Shown here piece by piece: positions 33,972 through 42,015 of a stretch of 42,765 nucleotides of DNA. A program made the translations under genes and the position numbers. How positions within the stretch are numbered: position 1 is the stretch's first letter; every line of letters starts with the position of its first letter. Below the pieces are notes generated by a model, which saw only the letters and a program-made list of their open reading frames with translations, searched no databases and had not been told where the DNA came from. The stretch is from a virus, in the IMG/VR virus record IMGVR_UViG_3300043543_000738, positions 1 to 42,765 of that record. The stretch is one strand, 5' to 3'.

Positions 33972-34409
33972 CTACTTGCGGCTCGCCAGCGCGTCTGCCA
34001 CTGCGGCGGCGACCACAGCCCCGATCGCTTTCAGCGAGACGTCGTCGATCGAGACCGCCCGCGCGGTCAGCGTGTCGCCCGCGCCTTGCTGCACGGGATT
34101 CCATTGGCCGTCGATGGCGATGTCGCCGTGACGCACGGCCTGCTTGGACACGAGGTTCGCCGTCTCGACGGCGTTCTGGAGCGCCTGCGAGGCGATCTGG
34201 TTCAACCGCGTCTGCTCGGTGAGAGCCTGGCGCGCGGCCTGGATGTCCAGGTCCTGATAGACGTCGTAGGTCCGCTTGATGTTGGCGAACGTCACGCGCT
34301 GGTTCTCGCTGTGCGCGGCTCCGGCGGTGGCGCTCGTGTTCTTGAACGATTCGTCCGTCCCGGTCTCGAACTCGCGTTCGGCCTGGTTCGGCGTGGCAAC
34401 TTCAGGCAT
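33972..34409 (-). CDS. Unknown phage protein
   Basis: 145 residues. The start is polar (EREFETGTDESFKNTSATAG). A helical centre follows (YDVYQDLDIQAARQALTEQT, IASQALQNAVETANLV) and the C terminus is AIGAVVAAAVADALASRK. No family recognised. AAGGAGTGAATCACC precedes the ATG, and the stop of the second methyltransferase overlaps this ribosome site. The terminator at 33909 follows its end. Confidence 0.6.
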   Translation of the reverse strand: MPEVATPNQAEREFETGTDESFKNTSATAGAAHSENQRVTFANIKRTYDVYQDLDIQAARQALTEQTRLNQIASQALQNAVETANLVSKQAVRHGDIAIDGQWNPVQQGAGDTLTARAVSIDDVSLKAIGAVVAAAVADALASRK

Positions 34410-34423
34410 GGTGATTCACTCCT

Positions 34424-35869
34424 TCACGTGTTGGATTGAAATGGTTCGCCCGTCACCGCATGGACGGGCGTGAGTTTCAAGGTCTCCTGCAATCGGCGCA
34501 GGATGACGTCGCAATAGGCCGGGCTGATCTCGACGCCGAAGCCCGCACGCTCGAGCAGTCCGGCGGCGACCAGCGTCGTACCGCTGCCCGCGAACGGATC
34601 GAAGACCACGTCACCCGGATCCGAGAACGCTTTGATGAAGAACTCCGGGATGGCACGCGGAAACGGCGCCGAGTGGTTCCCCTGCGAAGACTCGGTCTTG
34701 GCTTCGATCACGTTCGACGGTCGCGCCAGCCCGCCGTGCCGGCCTTCGAGGTCGTTGGCGTTGCGCCGTGTGGTCTGCCAGGCGGCGTGGTTCTTTCCTT
34801 TGTCGGCCGCCGCGCCGCGCGGCCCTGTGCCCAAGAGCCCGCTGCCAGAAGTCGATTTCGGATTGTCGGGCGAGTAGTCGAAACAGTCGTCGGACCAGTG
34901 GCCCACCTCGCGCGGCCGGAACTTGATCTTGCGCTCGCGCGAGAAGTGGTAGATCGGCTCCCAGGCATTCTTGAAGCGGTTGTTCCACCCGCCTGGCACA
35001 CCGTCATCGGTCTTGCGCCAGCAGAATTCATCGACAAACCGCCAACCCCATTGCCGCTTGTGGGCCAGCACCAGGTCCATCACATACGTGTGCCGCTCGC
35101 CCTCGTCGGCGTGGGCTTTGATGTTGAGGAAGTAGGAACCGTCAGGCGCCAGCACCGATTCAATCGCTGCGGCGACATCCTTGAACCACGCGACGTACTT
35201 CTCCGGCAGCACCGGGGCGAAGCCGCTCGACGGATCGTACTGCCGCTGCGTGGCGTAAGGCGGCGACGTGATCACCACATTCGCCTTCTGGCCCTCGAAC
35301 AAGCGCACGATGATGCCGGGATCCCGGCAGTCTCCACAGATGAGCCGGTGCGGCCCGATCAGCCACAGGTCGCCGGGTTTCGTTACCGCCTCCGCAGGCA
35401 ACTCCGGAATCGCGTCGTTGACCTGTTCGGCCTCCGGCTCCGCGTCCCGTTCGAGCGACGCCAGGAAGTCGTCGATCTCTTTCTGATCGAATCCGGTCAG
35501 CGTCGCGTCGAACCCGGCGTCAGCGAGTTCCTTCAACTCAAGCGCCAGCAGCTCGTGATCCCAACCGGCCAACTCCGACAGGCGGTTGTCGGCGAGGAGG
35601 TAGGCCCGCCGCTGGTTTTCGTCCAGATGATCGAGAACGATGACCGGCACTTGAGCGAGCCCCAGTTTCTTTGCCGCGAGTAGCCGCCCATGCCCGGCGA
35701 TGATGCCATGGCGAGAGTCAACCAGAAGCGGATTGCAAAAGCCGAATTCGACGATCGAGGCTGCGATCTGGGCTACCTGCTCTTCGGAATGCGTCCGGGG
35801 ATTCCGCTGATAGGGCACCAGCTTCTCGACCGGCCAGAGATCAATCCGCGCTGGCAGGACCGTTGTCAA
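34424..35869 (-). CDS. DNA methyltransferase with N-terminal ParB-like domain (second copy)
   Basis: 481 residues from a TTG at 35869 whose TTGA overlaps the stop of the C5 methylase; GGGAGG lies about ten bases before it. An ATG at 35905 is the alternative, but homology to the first copy starts at IDLWPVEKL. The ParB-like domain (NPRTHSEEQVAQIAASIVEF) is closely similar to that of the 32003-33262 gene. The methylase half differs: it has TSPPY at 201-205 and FAGSGTT from 426, again beta order, and a long recognition region between. The fusion domain has therefore been paired with two different specificities in one phage. Confidence 0.92.
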   Translation of the reverse strand: MTTVLPARIDLWPVEKLVPYQRNPRTHSEEQVAQIAASIVEFGFCNPLLVDSRHGIIAGHGRLLAAKKLGLAQVPVIVLDHLDENQRRAYLLADNRLSELAGWDHELLALELKELADAGFDATLTGFDQKEIDDFLASLERDAEPEAEQVNDAIPELPAEAVTKPGDLWLIGPHRLICGDCRDPGIIVRLFEGQKANVVITSPPYATQRQYDPSSGFAPVLPEKYVAWFKDVAAAIESVLAPDGSYFLNIKAHADEGERHTYVMDLVLAHKRQWGWRFVDEFCWRKTDDGVPGGWNNRFKNAWEPIYHFSRERKIKFRPREVGHWSDDCFDYSPDNPKSTSGSGLLGTGPRGAAADKGKNHAAWQTTRRNANDLEGRHGGLARPSNVIEAKTESSQGNHSAPFPRAIPEFFIKAFSDPGDVVFDPFAGSGTTLVAAGLLERAGFGVEISPAYCDVILRRLQETLKLTPVHAVTGEPFQSNT

Positions 35870-37203
35870 AGCGCATCGACCTCCCGCATTCGACGCCCGA
35901 TCCACCGCATCACCGGCACGGCCATCGAATTGCCGATCGCGCGATACCTCGGCCCGTCTGCAGCCGGCTTCCCACGAAACGGAACCAGCGTGTAGTCATC
36001 CGGGAAGCCCTGCAGCCGTTCACACTCGCGCGGGGTAAGACGCCGCACGGCGATCCGGTGCCGGATGAGGCTTCCACCGGCTTGGCTGCCCGGCGCGTCC
36101 GACCGCACTGTGCCAGCTGTCTCGTACTCCCGGACTCCCGTCTGGCCTTCCTGAATGCACACGGCGATCTGCCCTCCGGCGTTGGCGTGGCTGCGATCGT
36201 GTGGCATCGCGCACAGAGTCGGAGCGGCCGCGCCTGCGTCGGCTCCGTGATCCTTCGCGGAAAAGGCCATGGGGATGAAGGTCTCCGAAGGATCGGAGCC
36301 AAACCCGCCGCCGCCATGATTGGCCTTGAGCGTGCCGGCGACCAGTGGCGTTCCGCGGCCAGTGCCGTCCTCGCTGGCGTCAAACCCGTTACCGCGCAGC
36401 GCGTGTGCCACGAAGGTTTCTGTTTCGAAGTCCATCCGGCCACTTCCGCCATGAGCGTTGCAGGCGGTGGCGACATCGATCGGGCCGTGCGTATTGTTGC
36501 CGCCGAAGACGAGAAGGCCAACTTGGTTCCGGATCGCGCTATCCTTGCATCGCGCGTCCAGTGTCGGCGCTAGCTCCGTGAACCGTCCTCCCGCAGGACC
36601 GACTTCAGCGCCATATACAGCACCGCCGGGAGTTGCTTGCCGCGCTTTGCGGCGCGCCGGAGTATCCCGGCACAGGCCTTCGCGCTCAAGAAGTACCGCC
36701 GCGGCACGCCGCCAGTCTCCAAGATGTCCGACAACGAAGACGCGGCGGCGCCGCTGGGGCACTCCGAAGAACTGAGCGTCCAGCACTCGCCAGGCGCAAC
36801 CATACCCGAGTTGCGCCAGCGCCCCGAGGATGTTTCCAAAGTCCCGCCCGCCGTTCGACGACAGGACACCGGGAACGTTCTCCCAGACGATCCAGCGAGG
36901 CCGCAGTCTGCCAGCAAGCCGGCAAAACTCGATGGCCAGGTTGCCACGCGCGTCCTCCAGGCCGCCTCGTCTTCCGGCGACGGAGAACGACTGGCAGGGA
37001 GTTCCTCCGGCCAGAATGTCGATTGCGCCCGATGCTTTATCGATCCGGGTGAAGTCGCCACGGTTCTCGACATTGGGGTAGCGGTGCGCCAGCAGCGCCG
37101 CGCAGAACGGATCGATCTCAGCGAACCACGCAGGCCGGAATCCGAGCGGCGCCCAGGCGACCGTGGCCGCTTCGATGCCGGAACAGACGGAGGCGTAAGT
37201 CAC
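35866..37203 (-). CDS. DNA cytosine-C5 methyltransferase
   Basis: 445 residues from the GTG at 37203, chosen because related enzymes begin MTYxSVCSGIEAA; the frame stays open to a TTG at 37296. Motif I is SVCSGIEAAT, motif IV is GGTPCQSFS with catalytic C70, then WENVPG (motif VI), GVPQRRRRVFVV (motif VIII) and YRAIGNSMAVPV (motif X). The region between motifs VIII and X is long and rich in G and D and should read the target sequence. The enzyme transfers a methyl group to C5 of cytosine, and with two more methylases downstream it likely shields phage DNA. The 288 bases upstream may hold its promoter. Confidence 0.93.
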   Translation of the reverse strand: MTYASVCSGIEAATVAWAPLGFRPAWFAEIDPFCAALLAHRYPNVENRGDFTRIDKASGAIDILAGGTPCQSFSVAGRRGGLEDARGNLAIEFCRLAGRLRPRWIVWENVPGVLSSNGGRDFGNILGALAQLGYGCAWRVLDAQFFGVPQRRRRVFVVGHLGDWRRAAAVLLEREGLCRDTPARRKARQATPGGAVYGAEVGPAGGRFTELAPTLDARCKDSAIRNQVGLLVFGGNNTHGPIDVATACNAHGGSGRMDFETETFVAHALRGNGFDASEDGTGRGTPLVAGTLKANHGGGGFGSDPSETFIPMAFSAKDHGADAGAAAPTLCAMPHDRSHANAGGQIAVCIQEGQTGVREYETAGTVRSDAPGSQAGGSLIRHRIAVRRLTPRECERLQGFPDDYTLVPFRGKPAADGPRYRAIGNSMAVPVMRWIGRRMREVDAL

Positions 37204-37312
37204 GGGCGTGTCAAAACTGAGGAGCCCCAACGGCCGCTTCTGCGATGTCAACTGCGGCAGCCCGGCGGGGTGACGGCTTAACAGATTCCGTAGCAATGGG
37301 TTGCCGCAGACT

Positions 37313-37329
37313 TGTCAACGTGCGTCAAC
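37313..37329 (-). promoter_or_regulatory. Possible -35 region with GTTGAC direct repeats upstream of the C5 methylase
   Basis: On the minus strand a perfect TTGACA (37318-37313) lies inside two GTTGAC direct repeats (37329-37324 and 37319-37314) spaced ten bases, one helical turn. The matching -10 position (TGCTAC) is poor, so an activator or repressor site is also possible. The gene start at 37203 would give a leader of roughly 80 bases. Confidence 0.35.
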
Positions 37330-37419
37330 CTCGAAAAACCCGCTGGCGCTAGCCGCAGCGTGCAATCGGCCCACCCGCGAAAAATCAACGACTTCCGAGG
37401 ACCCGGCGCTCGATCGCCT

Positions 37420-37436
37420 CTTCGGAATTTCCGAAG
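37420..37436. repeat. CTTCGGA palindrome in the spacer before the C5 methylase
   Basis: CTTCGGA, a three-base ATT spacer, then TCCGAAG form a perfect inverted repeat of 17 bases, the size of a typical dimeric repressor operator. It lies in the 37204-37491 spacer, which otherwise shows only the possible promoter and no convincing gene. Confidence 0.45.
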
Positions 37437-37491
37437 ATGGCTCAGGTGTCCGCCGGGCAATCCACAGGAATCACCGCGCCCCGTGCGCCCC

Positions 37492-37620
37492 TCAACATCC
37501 CCTCGCCACCTGAGCCGCTTGCGCCGCGAGCTTCGGTAGCCGCGGCAACTTAACCTTGAAGAATGCGCCGCGCATCCGCGCCACGTAGCGCGCGCCGACT
37601 TGCTTCTTCCGCTGCTTCAT
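37492..37620 (-). CDS. Small basic protein
   Basis: 42 residues, MKQRKKQVGARYVARMRGAF, then KVKLPRLPKLAAQ. The ATG at 37620 overlaps the stop of the upstream gene as ATGA. The positive charge suggests nucleic acid binding. Too short to assign; kept because of the coupled start and coding-like composition. Confidence 0.55.
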   Translation of the reverse strand: MKQRKKQVGARYVARMRGAFFKVKLPRLPKLAAQAAQVARGC

Positions 37621-37958
37621 CTCGCCACCAGGCAGTCGGCCACAACCTGGAGGAAAATGCCCCGAGCCGAAAATGGCACTCCGTCCTCGTCCTTCCCGTC
37701 CAACCGCCGCAGCTTCCAGCAGCGGCCATGTTCCAGGTTCTCGATGAAGCTGTAGTGAGTCCCCACCCTGGCACGGGCCTCGACCGGACTGCTGCCGTCC
37801 TCCCGCCGCAGCCAAATCGCCTTCAGATGCCCTTTGCGGCCATACGACGGCTTCACGAAGCCACCCTCGATCAGCCGCTTGGCTGCATCCAGCGCACGGA
37901 AACCGAGCGATCTGCCATCGGGGGCATACAGCGGGATCTGTTGGTTCTTGGAAGACAC
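37617..37958 (-). CDS. Conserved small protein of unknown function
   Basis: 113 residues, GTG start at 37958 with no clear ribosome site. NQQIPLYAPDGRSLGFRALDAAKRLIE, then SYGRKGHLKAIWLRREDGSS and SARGIFLQVVADCLVAR. I recall close relatives in Acidobacteriota genomes, where it is a repeated hypothetical family; that is memory, not a search. The basic GRKGHLKAIWLRR strand could bind nucleic acid. It lies after the VRR-NUC gene and overlaps the 42-residue protein. Confidence 0.7.
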   Translation of the reverse strand: MSSKNQQIPLYAPDGRSLGFRALDAAKRLIEGGFVKPSYGRKGHLKAIWLRREDGSSPVEARARVGTHYSFIENLEHGRCWKLRRLDGKDEDGVPFSARGIFLQVVADCLVAR

Positions 37959-38010
37959 GTGGAGTGTGAGAGGCGTAAGGGAAGGAGTTTCGCGAGAGTC
38001 CCGTCTCTCG

Positions 38011-38343
38011 TTATTCGCTTACTATGTACGCCGTATCACCCCCGAGTGTCCGGCCGAGAAGCTGATTTTTTTCGAGCACCGCCCCTACCTCGGCAACGCT
38101 GTGAACCACGGCCACAACCGCGCCGGCACGCCGCCACTCCTCGAGCCGCTTCAACTGCAACGGCGTCGGCCTTTCGCCCGGGCGCTTCACCTCGAGTTGC
38201 ACGCTGCAGCCGCGGATGCAGGCGTCGATGTCGGGATCGCCGGCCACGCCCATGCCGCCGCCCCAACGCTTGCGCGCCAGGCAACCAGGGAGACTGTTCA
38301 GGTACGCAAGGATCGCCTTCACGATGGCACGCTCCGTGGTCAC
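38011..38343 (-). CDS. VRR-NUC domain nuclease
   Basis: 110 residues, the size of a stand-alone VRR-NUC. The core reads GDPDID (D36, D38), then LEVKRPGERPTPLQ with E51, K53 and Q63, the GxPD...ExK...Q active site of this PD-(D/E)XK branch. Phage VRR-NUC proteins act on branched or flapped DNA in replication and recombination. The GTG at 38343 overlaps the previous stop as GTGA. The longer upstream frame was rejected because it shadows the gene before. Confidence 0.9.
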   Translation of the reverse strand: MTTERAIVKAILAYLNSLPGCLARKRWGGGMGVAGDPDIDACIRGCSVQLEVKRPGERPTPLQLKRLEEWRRAGAVVAVVHSVAEVGAVLEKNQLLGRTLGGDTAYIVSE

Positions 38344-38786
38344 GCCCGCCGCCTCCGAGGCATCGACTGTTCCGCGGCTTCCGCCGCCGCCTTCCTCAGC
38401 CGCTCGCGCCGATACTCTTCGCAGATCCGGGCCACCTGCCGCCGCCGCCACTCTTCGGGACTGATCCACTCGCAACCCTCGTCGTTGATCACGAGCGGCA
38501 TCGAGTCCATGCGAAGGACACGTGCCGCCCATCGGAGTTCGTCCATGTCGGTGCGCGGCGGATATGCCAGGGCCAGATGGCCCAGCGGCAGGCGAATGAT
38601 CCGGATGCCGGCGCGGTTCATGAAGTCCTGCGCCCGGCGCACGTCGATCAACTCCTGCTTGTGCTCGCGCACAAGTTGCTTGATCTCCTCCGGCGCTCCC
38701 TTGTCGATGCGCAGATTGCCCTCGCCATCGAGCCAAACAGAGACTCCGGCCTCCATGAGGCGGTCCAGCACTGCCTCAACGTCCAT
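38340..38786 (-). CDS. Protein with TubC-docking-like N-terminal domain
   Basis: 148 residues. The first 55 (MDVEAVLDRLMEAGVSVWL, NLRIDKGAP, LVREHKQELIDV) match the pattern of TubC N-terminal docking domains: helix, G-x-x-W/L-x-x-x-G, L-x-I strand, then a helix ending KxEL. These are best known from polyketide and peptide synthases but also occur in phage and mobile-element genes. The C terminus is a charged helix (RRQVARICEEYRRERLRKA) that could contact DNA or the replication proteins beside it. TAGGAGAACCGGC precedes the ATG. Confidence 0.65.
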   Translation of the reverse strand: MDVEAVLDRLMEAGVSVWLDGEGNLRIDKGAPEEIKQLVREHKQELIDVRRAQDFMNRAGIRIIRLPLGHLALAYPPRTDMDELRWAARVLRMDSMPLVINDEGCEWISPEEWRRRQVARICEEYRRERLRKAAAEAAEQSMPRRRRA

Positions 38787-38796
38787 GCCGGTTCTC

Positions 38797-39183
38797 CTAC
38801 GAGGCAGCGTCCAGGCGGCGCAATTCGATCCCCAGGTAGCGCACGCCAGTTTTTGTGCGGCGCTTCGTTACGCCCATGTCGGCCAGCACCATTGCGAATC
38901 GTTTCTGGGTCAAGGCGGCCGTCCCCACCTGCTCGGCCCATTTTCGGAATTCGTGATAGAGGCTGATGGCGCTCGTTTCCACCGAGGCGTCCCGCGCGCA
39001 CCTCTGGCTCAGGAATCGCGACACGCTCTCATGTGCGGCGTTCTCCTCCCCAAGCCTCGGCGGCGGGTTTGAGACCAAGGCTGTCACCAGTTGGCTCAGT
39101 GCAGCGATCCCCTCGGCCACGCCGTCCAAGTTATGAGCTAACCGGACCAGCAAGTCAGGATCAGAGATGGCAGATTTCCTCAT
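38797..39183 (-). CDS. Stand-alone copy of the primase-helicase C-terminal domain
   Basis: 128 residues. The last 60 (LYHEFRKWAEQVGTAALTQK, RFAMVLADMGVTKRRTKTG, VRYLGIEL) follow the same pattern as the C terminus of the neighbouring primase (LYREYKSWAEQYGESPVSHK, MFASFMSERGFGKTKTNRG, FLYSGVGV), a winged-helix DNA-binding region typical of D5-like primases. The N terminus is an unrelated helical segment. It could bind the same DNA as the full primase, and thus tune initiation. GAGGAGAAACTGC precedes the ATG. Confidence 0.75.
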   Translation of the reverse strand: MRKSAISDPDLLVRLAHNLDGVAEGIAALSQLVTALVSNPPPRLGEENAAHESVSRFLSQRCARDASVETSAISLYHEFRKWAEQVGTAALTQKRFAMVLADMGVTKRRTKTGVRYLGIELRRLDAAS

Positions 39184-39428
39184 GCAGTTTCTCCTCGTGG
39201 GGATTGGAATGAATCGGGCGGGCGAGTGACCAGCCGACGAAGCAGAAGTGAAGAGTGAAGGGCGTGAAGGTTTTTCCCTATAACCTCTATATAGCTTTTA
39301 GAAAGGAGGTCTCTTTTCGCGTATAGCGGATAATAGAGTTTACCCTTCACGTACCCTTCACTGATGAAAGACGCGTTGAAAACAAAAGACTTGCATAAGC
39401 GAAAAGTGAAGGTTTGTCTGAGCCTCAT
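39180..39428 (-). CDS. Doubtful small gene across the repeat region
   Basis: An 82-codon open frame that overlaps both neighbours by ATGA and has AAGGAG ahead of its ATG, which argues for translation. Against it, the composition is AT-rich, the protein (for example KLYYPLYAKRDLLSKSYIEV) resembles no family, and it is built over the GTGAAGG repeats. The stretch may be a replication origin instead, or both. Confidence 0.3.
   Translation of the reverse strand: MRLRQTFTFRLCKSFVFNASFISEGYVKGKLYYPLYAKRDLLSKSYIEVIGKNLHALHSSLLLRRLVTRPPDSFQSPRGETA
39247..39412. repeat. Six GTGAAGG-type repeats; candidate replication origin
   Basis: AGTGAAG at 39247-39253, AGTGAAGG at 39254-39261, CGTGAAGG at 39263-39270, inverted CCTTCAC at 39344-39350 and 39355-39361, and AGTGAAGG at 39405-39412. 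Between the blocks lies an AT-rich stretch (TATAACCTCTATATAG, then TATAGCGGATAATAG). Iterons beside an AT-rich segment and next to the primase/helicase gene is the classical layout of an origin; an operator array is the alternative. Confidence 0.5.
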
Positions 39429-41992
39429 ACCACTTCTCCTTCGTCCTCCTGGGCCAGAGCGGCCTGCTGAGGCGCCCGCTGGCTCCTTGGCGCGTCGTAA
39501 TGGTCCTCAGTCCGCACCCCCACGCCTGAGTACAGGAAGCCCCGGTTGGTCTTGGTCTTTCCGAATCCCCGTTCGCTCATGAACGAGGCGAACATCTTGT
39601 GGCTGACCGGCGACTCGCCATACTGCTCGGCCCAGGACTTGTACTCGCGGTACAGGGCCAGCGACAGCACGCGTGCATTGGGCGCCCGAACGCACTTCTC
39701 TTCGAGGAACATCGCGAAGGTGTCCTGCTCGGCCTCGTACTCGCGCGTGGCCGCCACCACCTCCTCAGGCACCCCGAGACCGTTGCGCTGCCATTCCAGG
39801 CACCCCTCCAGCGCCCAGTTCAAGATCCCCGAGAACTCCCGCCGGAACATCGCCATCACCTCGTGGCGCGGCTTCTGGCGCTCCTTGGGGATCGTCACGT
39901 GGAAGGGGATCAGCTTCAGCCGATTCCACAGCGCGCGGTCGCCGCGCACCTGCGGCTTGTGGTTGGTGGCCAGCCACGGCTTGAACTCCGGGTAGAACTC
40001 GAAGAACTCGCCCCGCATGAACCGCGCCGAGAGCTTGTCGCCGCCGGTCATCTCCTTGATCAGCGACTCCGACAGCCTCGATCCGCGCTCGTTTTCGGAA
40101 GCCCAGACGAAGCGCGCGCCTTTGAGCTTGGCGACGTCGTTCGGGATCGCTCCGTCCTTCTTGCGCAGGAAGGTTTCGGTGGGCGTGCGCACGGCGTAGT
40201 CGCCGAGCAGCAGTTGGATGACGTCGACCATGGTCGACTTGCCGTTGTCGCCACTCGCGCCGTAGAGGATGAACATGGCTTTGTCCGACGTGATCCCGGT
40301 GAGGCAGCAGCCGAAGGCGCGCTGGAGAAACGAGACCAGCCGCTGATTGCCGCCCATGACCATGTCGAGGAACTCGAGCCAGTTGGGGCAGGAGGCCGTG
40401 GGGTCGTAGCGAACCGGCGCCAGCTTGGTGATGCGGTCCCGCTGGTCGTGCGGGCGCAACGTGCCGGTGCGCAGATCGAGCGTGCCGTTCTCGACAGTCA
40501 GCAGCCACGGGTCACGGTCCAGGTCGCCAGGCCGGACGGCGAAGGCCGGGTCGGCTTTGGCGAGGTTGATCAGAGCCGTTTGCGCGCGGAAGGACTCGGA
40601 CCGCGCCAGGTGTTTGAGGAAGGCCTGCCGTTCTTCGTCGTCGCGGATTCGCTTGGCGAGCGGGTACAGGCTCCGGATCAGGAGTCCGGCCAGACGGTAG
40701 ACCTCGAGCGTTTCGTCGTCACGCCAGCGCATACTGTCCCAGTCGAACCAGCGAGTCCACTTCTCGCAGTACAGGAGCCGGCCGCGGTAGCGAGCGGCAA
40801 AGCGTTTGGCGTTGCCGAGGTCCGTGAAGTGCTCAATCTGGGAGGCGGCGGCCGTGACCGCCGGGGGCGGCGGGTCGGATTCGTCTCCGGCTTCTGGTTC
40901 TGCGTCCTCGGGCGGCCCGGACTCGCCGGCTTCGCCGCCCACATCCAGTCTTCCGATGGCGATGGGCGAGTTCACGTTGCCCCGGAACAGGCACGCATCG
41001 CAGAACCGCGCGCCGCCGAGATCGGATTCGACGTAGGCGCAGATGACGGGCGCCACTTGCTCGCCGGACGCCTGCTTCAACTTGCGCTGTGTCTCGCGCC
41101 GCGAATACTTCGGGTGCGCCTCGCTCAGCTCGTGAGCCCAGCGTTCGGCATCCTCGCAGCGGGCGATGACCGTCAGCATCCGGTACCACTCGGGCTCGGG
41201 CAGCGTCGCCGCGTCGTCTCGGCAGTGGCGCATCCAGGCGCACCCTTCGAGAATGGGCGGCAGTTTGGCCGGCGGCAGGTCCGGCGGAGGTTGGCTGGGC
41301 GCGGGCTCGCCCGGATCATCGAGCCCGCAGAGGATCTCGCCGATGTCGCCCACGCAGTAGGCCCGGTCGAAGTACTCGGCGGTCACTGGGCGCACGTCGT
41401 CGGGGAGCTTGCGGTTGAAGGTTCCTGGTACACGGAGGACGCGGCAGAGATCGGCGGTCGGGTCGATGGTCCACCCGCGTGCGCGGGCCTGCAATCGAAG
41501 CATCTGCTGGAAGCGCCGCGACAGCGATTTCAGATCCTGCCGTTCGGCCTCCGTCTCGATGACGAACGGCTCCCGGAAGAGCCAGTACACCTGGAGTCCG
41601 AAGCCGCTGCGCACGATCACCGACGGAGGGAGTCCGACGGCATCTACTAGAGACAGCGCTTCTTCTTCACTCCCTGGGAGGTCCTTCGCTTTGTGCGCCA
41701 CGCCGCAGATGTCGATGTCGGCCCACACGCCGGGTACCGATAGGACACCAGCTTCCTTTCCACGGCTCCCGTTCTCGGGCGCCTGGCCCTGCAATCCGAC
41801 CGCTGCGTAGACGTCCTGCCGCGAGGCTCGATCCGCGCAATAGGCGACGGCGGCATCGAGGGCGCCCTCTTGCGCGAGAGGAAACGCCCGCGATGCCTTG
41901 TCCTGGCGGGTCCAGACCACGAACCACCCTTGTGGCTCGGGACCGTGGACCCGCTCGATGAACTGCCGGATGGCCAGTTCGCCGACCTCCAT
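39425..41992 (-). CDS. Phage primase / SF3 (D5-like) helicase
   Basis: 855 residues. The N-terminal primase domain has the metal-binding D92-x-D94 pair in VWADIDICG and VIVRSGFGLQVYWLF, typical of archaeo-eukaryotic-type primases. A Cys-containing linker (about 230-350) and a D5_N-like region follow. The helicase has Walker A GASGDNGKST with K585, ENERGSRLSE in the B region, and an SF3 sensor segment, KPWLATNHKPQVRG. The C terminus (LYREYKSWAEQYG, about 770-825) is a winged helix. The enzyme should open the origin and prime phage replication. GGGGAGGAAGC precedes the ATG. Confidence 0.93.
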   Translation of the reverse strand: MEVGELAIRQFIERVHGPEPQGWFVVWTRQDKASRAFPLAQEGALDAAVAYCADRASRQDVYAAVGLQGQAPENGSRGKEAGVLSVPGVWADIDICGVAHKAKDLPGSEEEALSLVDAVGLPPSVIVRSGFGLQVYWLFREPFVIETEAERQDLKSLSRRFQQMLRLQARARGWTIDPTADLCRVLRVPGTFNRKLPDDVRPVTAEYFDRAYCVGDIGEILCGLDDPGEPAPSQPPPDLPPAKLPPILEGCAWMRHCRDDAATLPEPEWYRMLTVIARCEDAERWAHELSEAHPKYSRRETQRKLKQASGEQVAPVICAYVESDLGGARFCDACLFRGNVNSPIAIGRLDVGGEAGESGPPEDAEPEAGDESDPPPPAVTAAASQIEHFTDLGNAKRFAARYRGRLLYCEKWTRWFDWDSMRWRDDETLEVYRLAGLLIRSLYPLAKRIRDDEERQAFLKHLARSESFRAQTALINLAKADPAFAVRPGDLDRDPWLLTVENGTLDLRTGTLRPHDQRDRITKLAPVRYDPTASCPNWLEFLDMVMGGNQRLVSFLQRAFGCCLTGITSDKAMFILYGASGDNGKSTMVDVIQLLLGDYAVRTPTETFLRKKDGAIPNDVAKLKGARFVWASENERGSRLSESLIKEMTGGDKLSARFMRGEFFEFYPEFKPWLATNHKPQVRGDRALWNRLKLIPFHVTIPKERQKPRHEVMAMFRREFSGILNWALEGCLEWQRNGLGVPEEVVAATREYEAEQDTFAMFLEEKCVRAPNARVLSLALYREYKSWAEQYGESPVSHKMFASFMSERGFGKTKTNRGFLYSGVGVRTEDHYDAPRSQRAPQQAALAQEDEGEVV

Positions 41993-42015
41993 GCTTCCTC
42001 CCCGCGCTGGCCGTG

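Noticed and set aside
37204-37296. Longer N terminus for the C5 methylase from a TTG at 37296
   Set aside because: The extra 31 residues are unlike relatives, which begin at MTYxSVCSG, and they would overlap the possible promoter region.
37993-38010. CGAGAG/CTCTCG hairpin after the VRR-NUC gene as a terminator
   Set aside because: The stem has only six pairs and no T-run follows on either strand.
39599-41650. Long plus-strand open frame (683 codons) opposite the primase
   Set aside because: High-GC antisense shadow; the minus strand carries unmistakable primase and helicase motifs.
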